From positions 1-53,871 of the forward strand of contig CAOKJJ010000006.1 in assembly GCA_948468465.1 (NCBI GenBank): a DNA stretch of 53,871 nt, given 5' to 3'. Positions 35,421-43,454 of the stretch are shown one piece after another. The stretch comes from an uncultured Eubacterium sp. GTDB lineage: Bacteria > Bacillota_A > Clostridia > Lachnospirales > Lachnospiraceae. A model generated the notes under the pieces. That model saw nothing but the letters and a program-made list of their open reading frames with translations. It did not search any database and was not told the origin of the DNA. The stretch's first letter is position 1. Every line of letters begins with the position of its first letter. Position numbers and translations under genes: made by a program.

Positions 35421-36387
35421 AAGAGATCAGTTTCGGGAAGCAAATTTGGATTTTGGCTCAATGATTAGTAAACAAATGTCAGAAGATAATATTACTAAAA
35501 CATTGGTCAGAGAATTAGAGAAACAAACAGAATCAGAAAATGAAATTTTTACTGCTCCGGCAGACATTTTTATTCCTTATGAAGATGAAAAACTCCGACT
35601 AGATTTGCATCATGGAGAAGATCGGGAAAGATTAAAAGAATCCATTAAATTAAATGGTATCTTTACTCCAGTTATATGTGTAAAAAAAGATGATAAATTA
35701 ATGATATTAAGCGGACATAATCGTGTAGATATTGCTAAAGAACTTAATGTTAAAGTTCCATATATTCTCAAAAATAATATTTCCCAAGAAGAAATGGAAC
35801 TTATATGTATTGATGATAATTTAATACATAGACAGCGAAATGATTATAAGCCTATGCAACTGGCGTATTCTATCAAAGTGAAAATGGATGCTGAGCGACA
35901 CCAAGGGGTCACTATGAGTAACGGTTACTCAAAGTTAACTGGAGATAAAATAGGAGAAGAGCATGGATTAACAAGAAAGATGATCAACATATATCTTAAA
36001 TTAAACGAATTGATAGAAGAAGCAAAAGAAATGGTAAACAAAAAAACAATATCAATTAGAGTAGCATATGAATTAGCTTTCTTAGACGAAGAATCACAAC
36101 AAATTATATTAGAATACTTGAAAGATTTTAAGATTAATGAAAAAATGTTGAAGGCTATAAGAAACAATATGAAAGAGAAAAATTTCTCAAAATTTGAAGA
36201 CAAAAAAATTTTTATTGAATCGCAATTAGTGCAACTTCGAGTAACGGTTACTCAAAGTCATAAATTGGATTTTAGAAAAGTAAGAAAAATAATACCAGAA
36301 AATATTAAAGACGAAGATGTTGAAAAATATATACTTAGTGCTATAGAATTTTATAATAATAATCATGAAGCAACTTCACCAACATAA
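35413..36387 (+). CDS. parB: ParB/Spo0J-family partition protein
   Basis: The 324-residue protein has a ParB N-terminal domain (IFIPYEDEKLRLDLHH... LKESIKLNGIFTPVICV) with the CTP-binding region GHNRVDIAKEL. A central helix-turn-helix (KLTGDKIGEEHGLTRKMINIYLKLNELI) and a helical C-terminal part follow. It loads on centromere DNA and stimulates ParA. GTAAGGAGG precedes the ATG, and the gene overlaps parA. Two identical 20-bp copies of a palindrome-bearing sequence lie inside the coding region in different frames, which suggests that the gene also contains its own parS sites. Confidence 0.9.
   Translation: MSKRDQFREANLDFGSMISKQMSEDNITKTLVRELEKQTESENEIFTAPADIFIPYEDEKLRLDLHHGEDRERLKESIKLNGIFTPVICVKKDDKLMILSGHNRVDIAKELNVKVPYILKNNISQEEMELICIDDNLIHRQRNDYKPMQLAYSIKVKMDAERHQGVTMSNGYSKLTGDKIGEEHGLTRKMINIYLKLNELIEEAKEMVNKKTISIRVAYELAFLDEESQQIILEYLKDFKINEKMLKAIRNNMKEKNFSKFEDKKIFIESQLVQLRVTVTQSHKLDFRKVRKIIPENIKDEDVEKYILSAIEFYNNNHEATSPT
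35916..35935. promoter_or_regulatory. Candidate parS site, copy 1, inside parB
   Basis: GAGTAACGGTTACTCAAAGT contains the palindrome GAGTAAC-G-GTTACTC (7-1-7). The same 20 bases recur at 36239-36258. Here they are read as codons AGT-AAC-GGT-TAC-TCA (SNGYS). Confidence 0.65.
36239..36258. promoter_or_regulatory. Candidate parS site, copy 2, inside parB
   Basis: This is the exact second copy of the 20-bp sequence at 35916-35935. It is read in another frame (CGA-GTA-ACG-GTT-ACT, RVTVT), so protein conservation cannot explain the identity. Confidence 0.65.
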
Positions 36388-36435
36388 TATAATCTTGAAT
36401 GAAAAAATTCTTAAAACACTCTAAAATTCTAACAT

Positions 36436-36504
36436 ATAATTACCTCCTTTGATAAATTTTATATATCAATATAGTATATAAAATTTATCAAAGGAGGTAA
36501 TTAT
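36436..36504. promoter_or_regulatory. Perfect 30-bp inverted repeat sequestering a Shine-Dalgarno
   Basis: Arms 36436-36465 and 36475-36504 are exact complements, with a nine-base loop. The right arm contains AAAGGAGGT, seven bases before the ATG of the next small ORF. The left arm therefore contains ACCTCCTTT, the same as the 3' end of 16S rRNA. In RNA the ribosome binding site would be completely paired. It could also end the parAB transcript, but no T-run follows. Confidence 0.8.
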
Positions 36505-36505
36505 T

Positions 36506-36694
36506 ATGAAAGATTCAAGAAACGCAAATGTTGAAACCGCTTTTGAAGTTGGCGCAAAAACAGCAACATTATTAAAATCAGGTACGATTGCTTCTGGAGC
36601 TATTATTGCGGATCAAGTAGAACAACTTGGTACAACTACAGAACTGACAGTATGTGCAAATAGGGGTGCGGTACAGCGGCTTTATGTGGAGTAA
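36506..36694 (+). CDS. Small ORF, 62 residues, probably a frameshifted remnant
   Basis: The ORF begins right after the inverted repeat, with AAAGGAGGT seven bases upstream, and reads MKDSRNANVETAFEVGAKTA at its start. The sequence looks like a helical peptide with Ala/Gly/Thr-rich segments. In the next frame, after the GGGG run at 36663-36666, sensible coding continues (GCGTAALCGVIWPVEWTITG) to a stop at 36739-36741. A further in-frame segment (IARGIYRGIKK) then reaches the stop at 36775. One extra G and one lost stop would restore a ~90-residue protein, so this is probably decayed. I do not recognise the family. Confidence 0.5.
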   Translation: MKDSRNANVETAFEVGAKTATLLKSGTIASGAIIADQVEQLGTTTELTVCANRGAVQRLYVE

Positions 36695-36777
36695 TTTGGC
36701 CAGTTGAATGGACAATTACGGGAGTTGAAAACGATGCTTAAATTGCACGTGGAATATATCGTGGAATAAAAAAATAA

Positions 36778-39049
36778 TTAAGTAGAAATATTAATAATAC
36801 GATATAACTATATATTCTAATTGACAAATCGTAAAAAATGGGTAGAAGAGAATAGCTCTCAACTACTCATTAATTATTTTATGTCGTCTCGAAAACTCAA
36901 AACCCTTGTATCTCCTCATTTATTTTGATTCATTCCTCTGCGCATTTACCCTACCCCTACTTTTGTAACATCTTGTCTTTATTCTGCTAATAAATGATAA
37001 GAATAATATTTTTTTATTTTCCTCCTGACAAACCTACTATAACGTCGTATAAGACATTTCAAACTTCGCATCCATGCCGGGGCGTCTCCGCATGTTAGCA
37101 TAAATAAGAAAGTTTTTAATCCCATCTAAAATCGGAGGGGAGGAGACAGGCTAAGTCGTAGCGCTGCGTGGAGCATAAAAACTCCTATGCTTTAATGATA
37201 TTGTTTTCGCAGATCATATCAAAAACATAAGATGTATCAAAATGGATAATCAAAGTTATATTCAAGAACGAAAAGAGAACGACAAACTGGAGAACAAAAG
37301 AAAGCAGGAGAGCCTTCTATAGGAGGCAGCCATTAAAAATATTAATATGAAATCACACCTCAGGCGGAAAAACAGTTCTTACAGGTGAATAGCTGACCCT
37401 ATTTTGGCGGACGGTTCCTCCAAAGTTTTTAGGGTGCAGTCTTTTAAAAAGCGGTGCAGGAATTCTTAACTTTGGTGACAATTTTCATCCGGCTCTTTCC
37501 GCTATTGTTAAGAGTATTGAGTCTTACCAGCGCATTGACAATAAAAGAATACCGGTTCAGCAAAAAAGTCAGATACCAAACGTTTCAGAGGCACGGTACG
37601 CATCCTTCAATATTTGAACCACACGAGAGGCATAGAAAACAGAGTCTCCCTTCCAATGGCAGGCTGCCTTTAGACAATCATGGAGGCAGTTGAATAAAGA
37701 AAGGCAGGCCCAGTTGCCAGTGCTGTCTGCCAGAATTCCAAGCCCACAGAACATATGGCCATGCATGTTCAGATGTTTTGCGGAACTTTCAAATTTCTGA
37801 AACAGTTTTTTAACGTCAGCATCCGGCAGCGATGGTTGTTACATCGGTTGCATCTGTGCATACTTCACTGGAATTGAGTATGACATTCTCAATCACAAAC
37901 CTCAAGCTCTGGCCAGCCCTGCATTCATCCGAGATATAAGATTTCCATCCGCATGTTTACGGATCTCAGTTGAAGTGACTTTTATATCCAGATCAAGACA
38001 ATATCTTGAAACATAAAGTTTTTCACCATTTCCGATTTCTTCCGCACAGTGTTCCATGACACCTTCCCGTATTTTCTTTTCTATATCAGTTTTAGAAAAG
38101 TTACTGCCATGGTAGTTTGTCTGAGCAACCGCATTTTTTTGCCGGTTTCTTGTTGTTATAGGTAGTCAGCGCCTTTTCCGACTAGTCTGTGAATGATGGT
38201 GTCCCGAAACAAAACCTCTCATTATTGAGGAAAATTTTTCCTTTAGCCGTGTATTTTAGTTCTCCAAGCTTTTACTATAGCATTAAGGCTTTTTTGTTTC
38301 CTTATGGCATTTTTTACATTCGGATTTCAAGGCATCCAGTCTTTTCATAACATCTATCAGTTGGTTATACACAATTGTACAGAAATTACTTCCCATAAGG
38401 AATCCCTCACTATCTCAAAACCTGATACCATGAACATATCCGTTATAAAAAAGCTAATATAAGAATAATAAGAATTGGTACAATATTCCGATGGTAGAAA
38501 ACTATTCTGAAGCATGATGTAAGGCTGGATAAAAAATCCAGACCTGAAAAAAGTATACACATCAAAACACGTATGCTTTTTCTTATCAGGATCTAAAAAT
38601 CAATAAAAATTATCTGTACCTTTATGACTTTCTTCCACAGCTGACTGGCAAAAGCGGACGGACTGTAGTGCATGAGAAAAGCAATCTATACGGGTGAATT
38701 TAATATTGTCAGCAAAAAGATTGGCGATTACTATATGGCAATGTATCAAATTTTTACAAGTATCATCGGAAAAAGAAAAGTTGAAAATTTTCTGCACATA
38801 GCATGAAAAATGCACGTTTAACTAAACATATAGATGTTGAATGTAGTTTATTTTACTGCTTATATAAATTCAAATGGAAAAAGATACCGATACCTGAAAG
38901 ATTTTGGTCCTTTCTTTAAAAACACTAAAACTAGTTTTGTAGTTTATCAGTATAAGGAAGTGAAATGTTTATTGATATATTTTAATTTTCAACATTTCTT
39001 TTTTTATTTATTTTTTTTAAAGTTAGGATAATATATAGTTTTAATATCA
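36778..39049. other. Decayed region between parB and the iterons
   Basis: No intact gene is present in 2.3 kb. Short coding-like fragments on both strands, broken by stops and frame changes, suggest one or more decayed genes. Examples are 37396-37617 (+), ending SEARYASFNI, and 38672-38806 (+), MRKAIYTGEFNIVSKKIGDY. Parts (37060-37180 and 37380-38220) have higher GC than the AT-rich plasmid genes, which points to a different source, possibly a lost insertion element. No terminal inverted repeats are evident. Confidence 0.5.
37569..38135 (-). pseudogene. Remnant coding fragments, family not recognised
   Basis: Two minus-strand open stretches lie in tandem. 37902-38135 begins NAVAQTNYHGSNFSKTD and contains EEIGNGEKLYVSRY; 37569-37823 contains LNMHGHMFCGLGILADSTG and ends YRASETFGI. 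They are separated by stops and a frame change. Composition and codon use look coding, but there is no start with a ribosome binding site. I cannot assign them to a transposase or other family from memory. Confidence 0.4.
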
Positions 39050-39508
39050 TTTAACGGTATTTTATGTAGAACGTGTAAGATAGTATCGTATATACTAACG
39101 ATAATAAGAGTAGTTTATAACGGTAATAATTGTAGAATAAAAATGTATCTTTTAACGTTAGAAATGTAGAAAGATAAGTTGAAAATCTATGCTTATAAAG
39201 GGTAATATGTAGAAAATCATTTTGAAATTCTACGTATTTTAACGTTAAAAGGGAAAAAATTTTTTTAATATATGAGTTTGTATAAATATTTAGCGTTATA
39301 ATTTGTAGGAAATGTTATATTTAACGTTCTATTATGTAGACAAAAATAAATGAGAATAAATTTATGACGTGCTGTTTTGTATAAGATTCCTTTTTTGACG
39401 GTTAAAACGTAGAAAAAAAATAAAAAAACACATTTAACGGTGAAATTGTAGTTGACTTTAGCGGTTAGATTGTAGATAATAATATATTATAACGGTGAAA
39501 TTGTAGAA
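39050..39508. repeat. Iteron array, replication origin of the plasmid module
   Basis: Ten direct 21-22 bp repeats of the type TTTAACGGTGAAATTGTAG(AA) start at 39050, 39116, 39151, 39194, 39289, 39320, 39394, 39433, 39457 and 39488. One inverted copy lies at 39228-39249. A weak twelfth (CTAACGATAATAAGAGTAG) lies near 39093. The constant parts are T(T/A)TAACG and TGTAGA, with six or seven variable bases between. The array ends 18 bases before the rep ATG. This is the classical arrangement of a Rep-binding origin and rep autoregulation. I saw no TTATCCACA DnaA box. Confidence 0.92.
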
Positions 39509-39526
39509 TGCAATAGGAGTTAAAAT

Positions 39527-40732
39527 ATGTCAGAAAAATATGAAGAGAAAAAAACGCCATATAAGGATAATAAATATTCAAAATCAAATTATTTAATATC
39601 CGCAAAGTATTCGTCAAGCCTACTTGAAAACAAAATAACTGCAATATCATTAGCAAAGATTCAAAAAAAAGAATATGTTGAAGATAAAAATGGCAGGATA
39701 GTATGCAGCATGACTGCAAATGAACTGAGAAAACTATTAAATGCGAATGCAGGGTCTTTTTATTCACAGCTGGAACCAGTAGCTATCAATATGACTTCCA
39801 GGACATTGGGGTTTAGTGATCCAAATAAAAATGGTGGAGTATTCGATTATATTTCAGTTGTGGATAGAGCCAGATACGAAAATGGGATATTTAGTATATT
39901 CTACAATTCGGACGTTAAAGAATATTTGTCTGATTTTAAGGCAAATTTTACAGTATTGGAATTGCCTACGATGCTTAAATTTAAAAATGTATACAGTTTT
40001 AGATTATATGAGTTATTGTCTAGTAAATCGTACTATAGAAAAGGAATTCCTAAAGAATTAAAAACACAAGTATTCAATATAGAATTTAATCTTTCTGAAT
40101 TAAAATTGGATATGGGGGTTGTAAATGCTGAATTGGACGCTGTCCGGAAAGAGCTAAATAATAAACAAGCGCCTAATTTTGACAGGGCAGTAGAAAAATC
40201 GCCTGAAAAGAAATTTAATACATGGTATGAATTTAAAAGAAGCGTATTAGATGTAGCTATAAAAGAAATAAATGAAAAAACAGATATGAAGGTTACGTTT
40301 AGTCCATTAAAGGGTGGAAGAGGAGCAAAGGTATATGGTGTAGAATTTATTGTTGATTTAACGGGGAAAAATGTAGATCCTGTAGAGGAAGTATTTTTAT
40401 CAAAAGAAAAAATGTCAGAGGATGATAAAATTGATTTTATCATTGATGTAAAAAGTTTATTAAAAGGCTTCACGACAAAAGATGTAAGAACTATATGTAA
40501 AGAGGCAAAATATGATTTTGAAAAGATAGAGAAAGCATATAATTTATATAAAAAACAAAATAATATTGAAAATGCAACTGGATGGATGTTGTCTTGTCTA
40601 AAATTTGGATATGAAGATCATTCTAAAAATGATGACAAGAATAAAAAGAATAGTTTTAATAATTTTCATCAGAGAACTTATGATTATGCAGAACTAGAAA
40701 AACAGCTACTAAATGGTAATAAAAGTACATAG
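39527..40732 (+). CDS. rep: Rep_3-family plasmid replication initiator
   Basis: The 401-residue protein has the two winged-helix layout of RepE/RepB initiators (Rep_3). The first domain spans ~residues 20-150 (LISAKYSSSLLENKITAISLAKIQKKEY ... MTANELRKLLN), followed by the YSFRLYELLSS helix. A second domain spans ~165-290 (FNIEFNLSELKLDMG ... VLDVAIKEINEKTDMKVTF). The C-terminal ~110 residues are charged. It would bind the iterons directly upstream and recruit host replication proteins. TAGGAG precedes the ATG. One extra iteron-like sequence is inside the gene. Confidence 0.92.
   Translation: MSEKYEEKKTPYKDNKYSKSNYLISAKYSSSLLENKITAISLAKIQKKEYVEDKNGRIVCSMTANELRKLLNANAGSFYSQLEPVAINMTSRTLGFSDPNKNGGVFDYISVVDRARYENGIFSIFYNSDVKEYLSDFKANFTVLELPTMLKFKNVYSFRLYELLSSKSYYRKGIPKELKTQVFNIEFNLSELKLDMGVVNAELDAVRKELNNKQAPNFDRAVEKSPEKKFNTWYEFKRSVLDVAIKEINEKTDMKVTFSPLKGGRGAKVYGVEFIVDLTGKNVDPVEEVFLSKEKMSEDDKIDFIIDVKSLLKGFTTKDVRTICKEAKYDFEKIEKAYNLYKKQNNIENATGWMLSCLKFGYEDHSKNDDKNKKNSFNNFHQRTYDYAELEKQLLNGNKST
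40357..40378 (+). repeat. Iteron-like sequence inside rep
   Basis: TTTAACGGGGAAAAATGTAGAT matches the upstream iterons in both constant blocks. It encodes DLTGKNVD in the Rep reading frame, about 850 bases from the array. Confidence 0.6.
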
Positions 40733-40839
40733 TGCGTCTGTCTGACAAGCACGAGGATTATTCTAGCTCAGATCAAGAAGCATCTTGCAAATTTAGCTGA
40801 ATCAGATATAATATATAAAAAAATAAGGAGTTTGATTAT

Positions 40840-41022
40840 ATGACTGAAAAAGAAATGATGCAAAGAAATATTGAGGAGTTTTCAAGACTGCAGGATTATA
40901 TGTTAGAAGACGGCAAAGATGCTAAAGCATATAAAACCATGCTTAAGCGTTATTTAGATTTGAAAGCTATTCTTCAACTTTTTGGAGTAAATTTAACAAA
41001 TATTGATAGAATAAAGGAATAA
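40840..41022 (+). CDS. Small charged protein downstream of rep
   Basis: The 60-residue product (MTEKEMMQRNIEEFSRLQDY...) is predicted to be mostly helical, acidic at the front and ending TNIDRIKE. AAGGAG lies about nine bases upstream of the ATG, and a TATAAT-like box lies at about 40810. It follows rep by 107 bases on the same strand, so a copy-number or replication-accessory role is possible, but no family is recognised. Confidence 0.65.
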   Translation: MTEKEMMQRNIEEFSRLQDYMLEDGKDAKAYKTMLKRYLDLKAILQLFGVNLTNIDRIKE

Positions 41023-41388
41023 GAAGGTGATGGAAATTTCACCAGTATCAGAAGTAAAGAAACGGGCTAGTAAGAAGTAGGATGCTGCAAATATATAAGT
41101 AAATAAAAAAATTTATTCGCAAAAGAACAGTTTTACGAATAATTAAAATGAAAAATCAACTAATATATTGTCAATAACAATAACCTCAAAAATATGCAAT
41201 TAATGAAACGCATGTCTTAACAATTATTTCCGTGAATTGTGCTCTACATTTTGCGGAAATGATTGTTAAGACATGTTCAAATAACAGACATTATCGAATC
41301 ATAATCATTACTGTATGATGTCATTTTTGCACTGTATGTAGATGACTATATCGTTCTATATTCAAAACGAATTGTTATATGTTACTAA
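41023..41388. other. Right junction of plasmid module
   Basis: A 16-codon reading frame (41030-41080, MEISPVSEVKKRASKK) follows an AAGAAGG site and then stops. It may be the start of a gene cut by the integration. The large inverted repeat at 41211-41275 lies next. The remainder up to the DUF4317 stop is AT-rich with no gene. The plasmid/chromosome boundary is probably in this stretch. Confidence 0.4.
41211..41275. repeat. 22-bp inverted repeat at the right end of the plasmid module
   Basis: Arms 41211-41232 and 41254-41275 match at 21 of 22 positions (CATGTCTTAACAAT...CCG), with a 21-base spacer. No T-run follows on either strand, so it is not a typical terminator. It may be a recombination or protein-binding site at the boundary of the inserted DNA. 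Confidence 0.8.
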
Positions 41389-42528
41389 CTATACAGTAGT
41401 ATTTATTCCATTAACATTGATACTTTCGTTTGCATCCATTGGAATAACAAGGCATTTTTGTCCATCAATAATTTGTGACTTGATTTGAGCAGCTTTTTCT
41501 GGTTTTACATGTAGGACGACATCATAGGTTTTTACTTCAAATTTGCGCCTGTCGATGACATTTTCTGCGTAAAGTTTATCCTCACCAACTTTTTTGTCGT
41601 ATTCCTGTTCTGCCTGAGCAACCTTTTCTTCAGAGATGCCGCTATTATTAAGTATTTCGCGAATCGCCATTTTTGACAATTCTAATTGTTCTGGTTCCTC
41701 GTTTTTTTGAAAAGATTCGGAATTTTCTACAATTTTTTCTTGAATTTGGTCATGTATTTCTTTAATGGTTTCATATCGGCTTTCTTCACCAAGAGCATCT
41801 TCCAGGATAGAACGAAAAACTTCTTTTTGCTCTGCTGCCGTCATTTTTTGATCGCATCCCAGAACGCCTTCCATAAACTCTGTTTGAGGCTCTTTTGCGT
41901 TTTTGGTATAAAACAATGCGGAATGAATATCAGTACTGCGGTCAGTAAAAGCAGGGAATAAAAAACCGGTGTCCGGTGCTCCAACGACCCAATCACGCAT
42001 ACGCAGGCCTATTTCATTGGATTCCTCTATATATCCCAAACCCGGTTTCGATAATGTAACTGGACAAATAGCACAAAGTAAATATTCATAAATTTCTTCA
42101 GATTCATCCAGACTTTTGTTGTCTTTTGTTTTCAGTGGTACATCATAGGCATCATGAAAGATCAAAATTAGGTAATTGCCTGCATAGTAATAATTTTCTA
42201 TAACGAGGTCATAAAATCGTTCTAACAGATCTTCATTTTTTAGTTTGCTTTCACGCAAGCCAAGTAAAAATTGTTGTCTTCCACCCTGCTCTTCTTCTGA
42301 TAATGGAAAATCAAGTTCTAGCAGATTGTTGCCAAGGGTGCCGGATAAGACTTTTTTAGCAAGCTCAAGATATTTAAAAAATTCTTCTTCTTCTAAATTT
42401 AAAAAGGTTTTACCGAGTCGGGTGATACGGTTATGTGAACTATCCACATAACAGCCACACATGCGTGTGAAAGTACATCCTTCTTTTTTCAGCCTTTTTT
42501 TAATTTCCATAATTTCTTTTTTATTCAA
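41389..42528 (-). CDS. DUF4317 domain-containing protein
   Basis: I place the start at a TTG at 42528, giving (M)NKKEIMEIKKRLKKEGCTFTRMCGCYVD, because GAGGG lies eight bases upstream and the family typically begins this way; an earlier ATG has no site. The 379-residue protein matches DUF4317 along its length, a family found mainly in Clostridia with no known function. It is cytoplasmic, without membrane segments, and ends in a small strand-rich domain. It is the first gene after the plasmid module on the minus strand. Confidence 0.85.
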   Translation of the reverse strand: MNKKEIMEIKKRLKKEGCTFTRMCGCYVDSSHNRITRLGKTFLNLEEEEFFKYLELAKKVLSGTLGNNLLELDFPLSEEEQGGRQQFLLGLRESKLKNEDLLERFYDLVIENYYYAGNYLILIFHDAYDVPLKTKDNKSLDESEEIYEYLLCAICPVTLSKPGLGYIEESNEIGLRMRDWVVGAPDTGFLFPAFTDRSTDIHSALFYTKNAKEPQTEFMEGVLGCDQKMTAAEQKEVFRSILEDALGEESRYETIKEIHDQIQEKIVENSESFQKNEEPEQLELSKMAIREILNNSGISEEKVAQAEQEYDKKVGEDKLYAENVIDRRKFEVKTYDVVLHVKPEKAAQIKSQIIDGQKCLVIPMDANESINVNGINTTV

Positions 42529-42720
42529 TACTTTTCCCTCTTTTTCTTTGTATTTGATAGTTGCCAGAGCATTTTTCAAACACACTCTAATTATATATTA
42601 TACACTTAGCAGTAATTACAGGCAAATCATTTTCCGAAATAATTGGATTTTTATTGAATTATTTTAGTGTTATATGATAAAATAAACAATAAAAGGAAGA
42701 TGAGGAAGGAGGATTTTTTC

Positions 42721-42873
42721 ATGAATGAGAAATTATACAAAGCGATGAATGCATCTGCGATTTCAAGTCTTGTGCTTGGAATTTGTGTGCTGACAACTGG
42801 AGTTGCATCAGGAGTTTTATTAATTATTAATGGTGCCAGGCTGTTAAAACATAAATCTCTCATTTTGATATAA
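42721..42873 (+). CDS. Small membrane protein, 50 residues
   Basis: The ATG at 42721 has AAGGAGG ten bases upstream. The product has a short charged start (MNEKLYKAMNAS), then one hydrophobic segment or a tight hairpin (ISSLVLGICVLTTGVASGVLLIINGARLL) and a basic end. A TTGAAT/TAAAAT promoter-like pair is upstream. It resembles small conserved clostridial proteins without known function. It is convergent with the CarD-like gene and shares a terminator with it. Confidence 0.7.
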   Translation: MNEKLYKAMNASAISSLVLGICVLTTGVASGVLLIINGARLLKHKSLILI

Positions 42874-42877
42874 ATAC

Positions 42878-42922
42878 AAAAAAGCCTGTTGTCTATGGTA
42901 TTTTTATAGATAACAGGCTTTT
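42878..42922. terminator. Bidirectional terminator
   Basis: A 17-18-bp stem with one mismatch (AAAGCCTGTT-TCTAT with its complement) and T-runs on both sides lies between the convergent small membrane protein and CarD-like genes. Confidence 0.88.
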
Positions 42923-42932
42923 AAGGATAAAT

Positions 42933-43454
42933 TCATATGGCAGATATTTTTTGAGTATGATTTACTTTTTCTGAAATAAAGTCACGCACCTGATCCTTTT
43001 CAATTCTAAGGATGATGGCAAATTCTCCATATAGACGGTCTTCTGCAAGATGAAAATATTTTTCATCAGAAGCTGTTATTTTTTTCCCTTCTGCAATGCG
43101 ATTTTGCATACGCTGGTAAATTGTTTTAATGATACGGATTAATTCTCTGCAGTCACATTTACGCAGAGTTTCTTTGTATTGAGATTCTCTTTGCTTTTCA
43201 TCTTTGACCCAGAGTGGCTCCAAATCGGGAATTTCATCAAGCAGCTGCATGATGGTATCTTTGTGTATTAAGGAACGCATGACTACTTTGGTACTGTTTA
43301 CGGGTGTGAAGATTTGGCTGTCTTTTGTATAATAAGGAACAAGCGTATAGTAGATCTGGTCTTTTGATATGCCAGGAATGTCAAGAGGTCCAATTTCTTT
43401 GATCCAACAGACACCGTTGCTTCCATAAATTACGTAATCATTTTTTTGAAACAT
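42933..43454 (-). CDS. CarD-family transcriptional regulator
   Basis: I start at the ATG at 43454 (MFQKNDYVIYGSNGVCWIKEIG), with AAAGGAGA nine bases upstream. The 173-residue protein has the N-terminal CarD/CdnL/TRCF RNA-polymerase-interacting domain (residues ~1-60) and a helical C-terminal domain. Such proteins bind the RNAP beta lobe and stabilise open complexes. The family is common in Clostridia with several paralogs per genome. The gene is monocistronic, with a terminator immediately downstream. Confidence 0.87.
   Translation of the reverse strand: MFQKNDYVIYGSNGVCWIKEIGPLDIPGISKDQIYYTLVPYYTKDSQIFTPVNSTKVVMRSLIHKDTIMQLLDEIPDLEPLWVKDEKQRESQYKETLRKCDCRELIRIIKTIYQRMQNRIAEGKKITASDEKYFHLAEDRLYGEFAIILRIEKDQVRDFISEKVNHTQKISAI

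Larger units (their letters stand above)
34560..41275. mobile_element. Integrated iteron plasmid (parAB, iterons, rep)
   Basis: Partition genes parA and parB, an iteron array, a Rep_3-type initiator and a small downstream ORF lie together. They are all on the plus strand, while the flanking genes for more than 5 kb either side are on the minus strand. The codons are visibly more AT-rich than the neighbours. Between parB and the iterons lies about 2.3 kb of decayed sequence. The boundaries given are the outermost plasmid-like signals (the repeat before parA and the inverted repeat at 41211-41275); exact ends are not defined. No relaxase, integrase or resistance gene is inside. Confidence 0.75.

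Noticed and set aside
38834..39031. 65-codon plus-strand frame ahead of the iterons
   Set aside because: It has no ribosome binding site, and the end is a Phe/Tyr run from a T-rich tract.
39050..39508. CRISPR array
   Set aside because: The repeats are too short and variable, spacing is irregular and one unit is inverted; position before a Rep_3 gene marks them as iterons.
40033..40473. Open frame of 146 codons on the minus strand
   Set aside because: It is antisense to rep, low-complexity Ser/Phe/Asn-rich, and has no ribosome binding site.
34647..40732. Native chromosomal origin
   Set aside because: ParAB could be chromosomal Soj/Spo0J, but there is no dnaA/dnaN or gidA/rnpA neighbourhood, no DnaA boxes, and gene strand bias does not flip; a Rep_3 gene with iterons is a plasmid feature.
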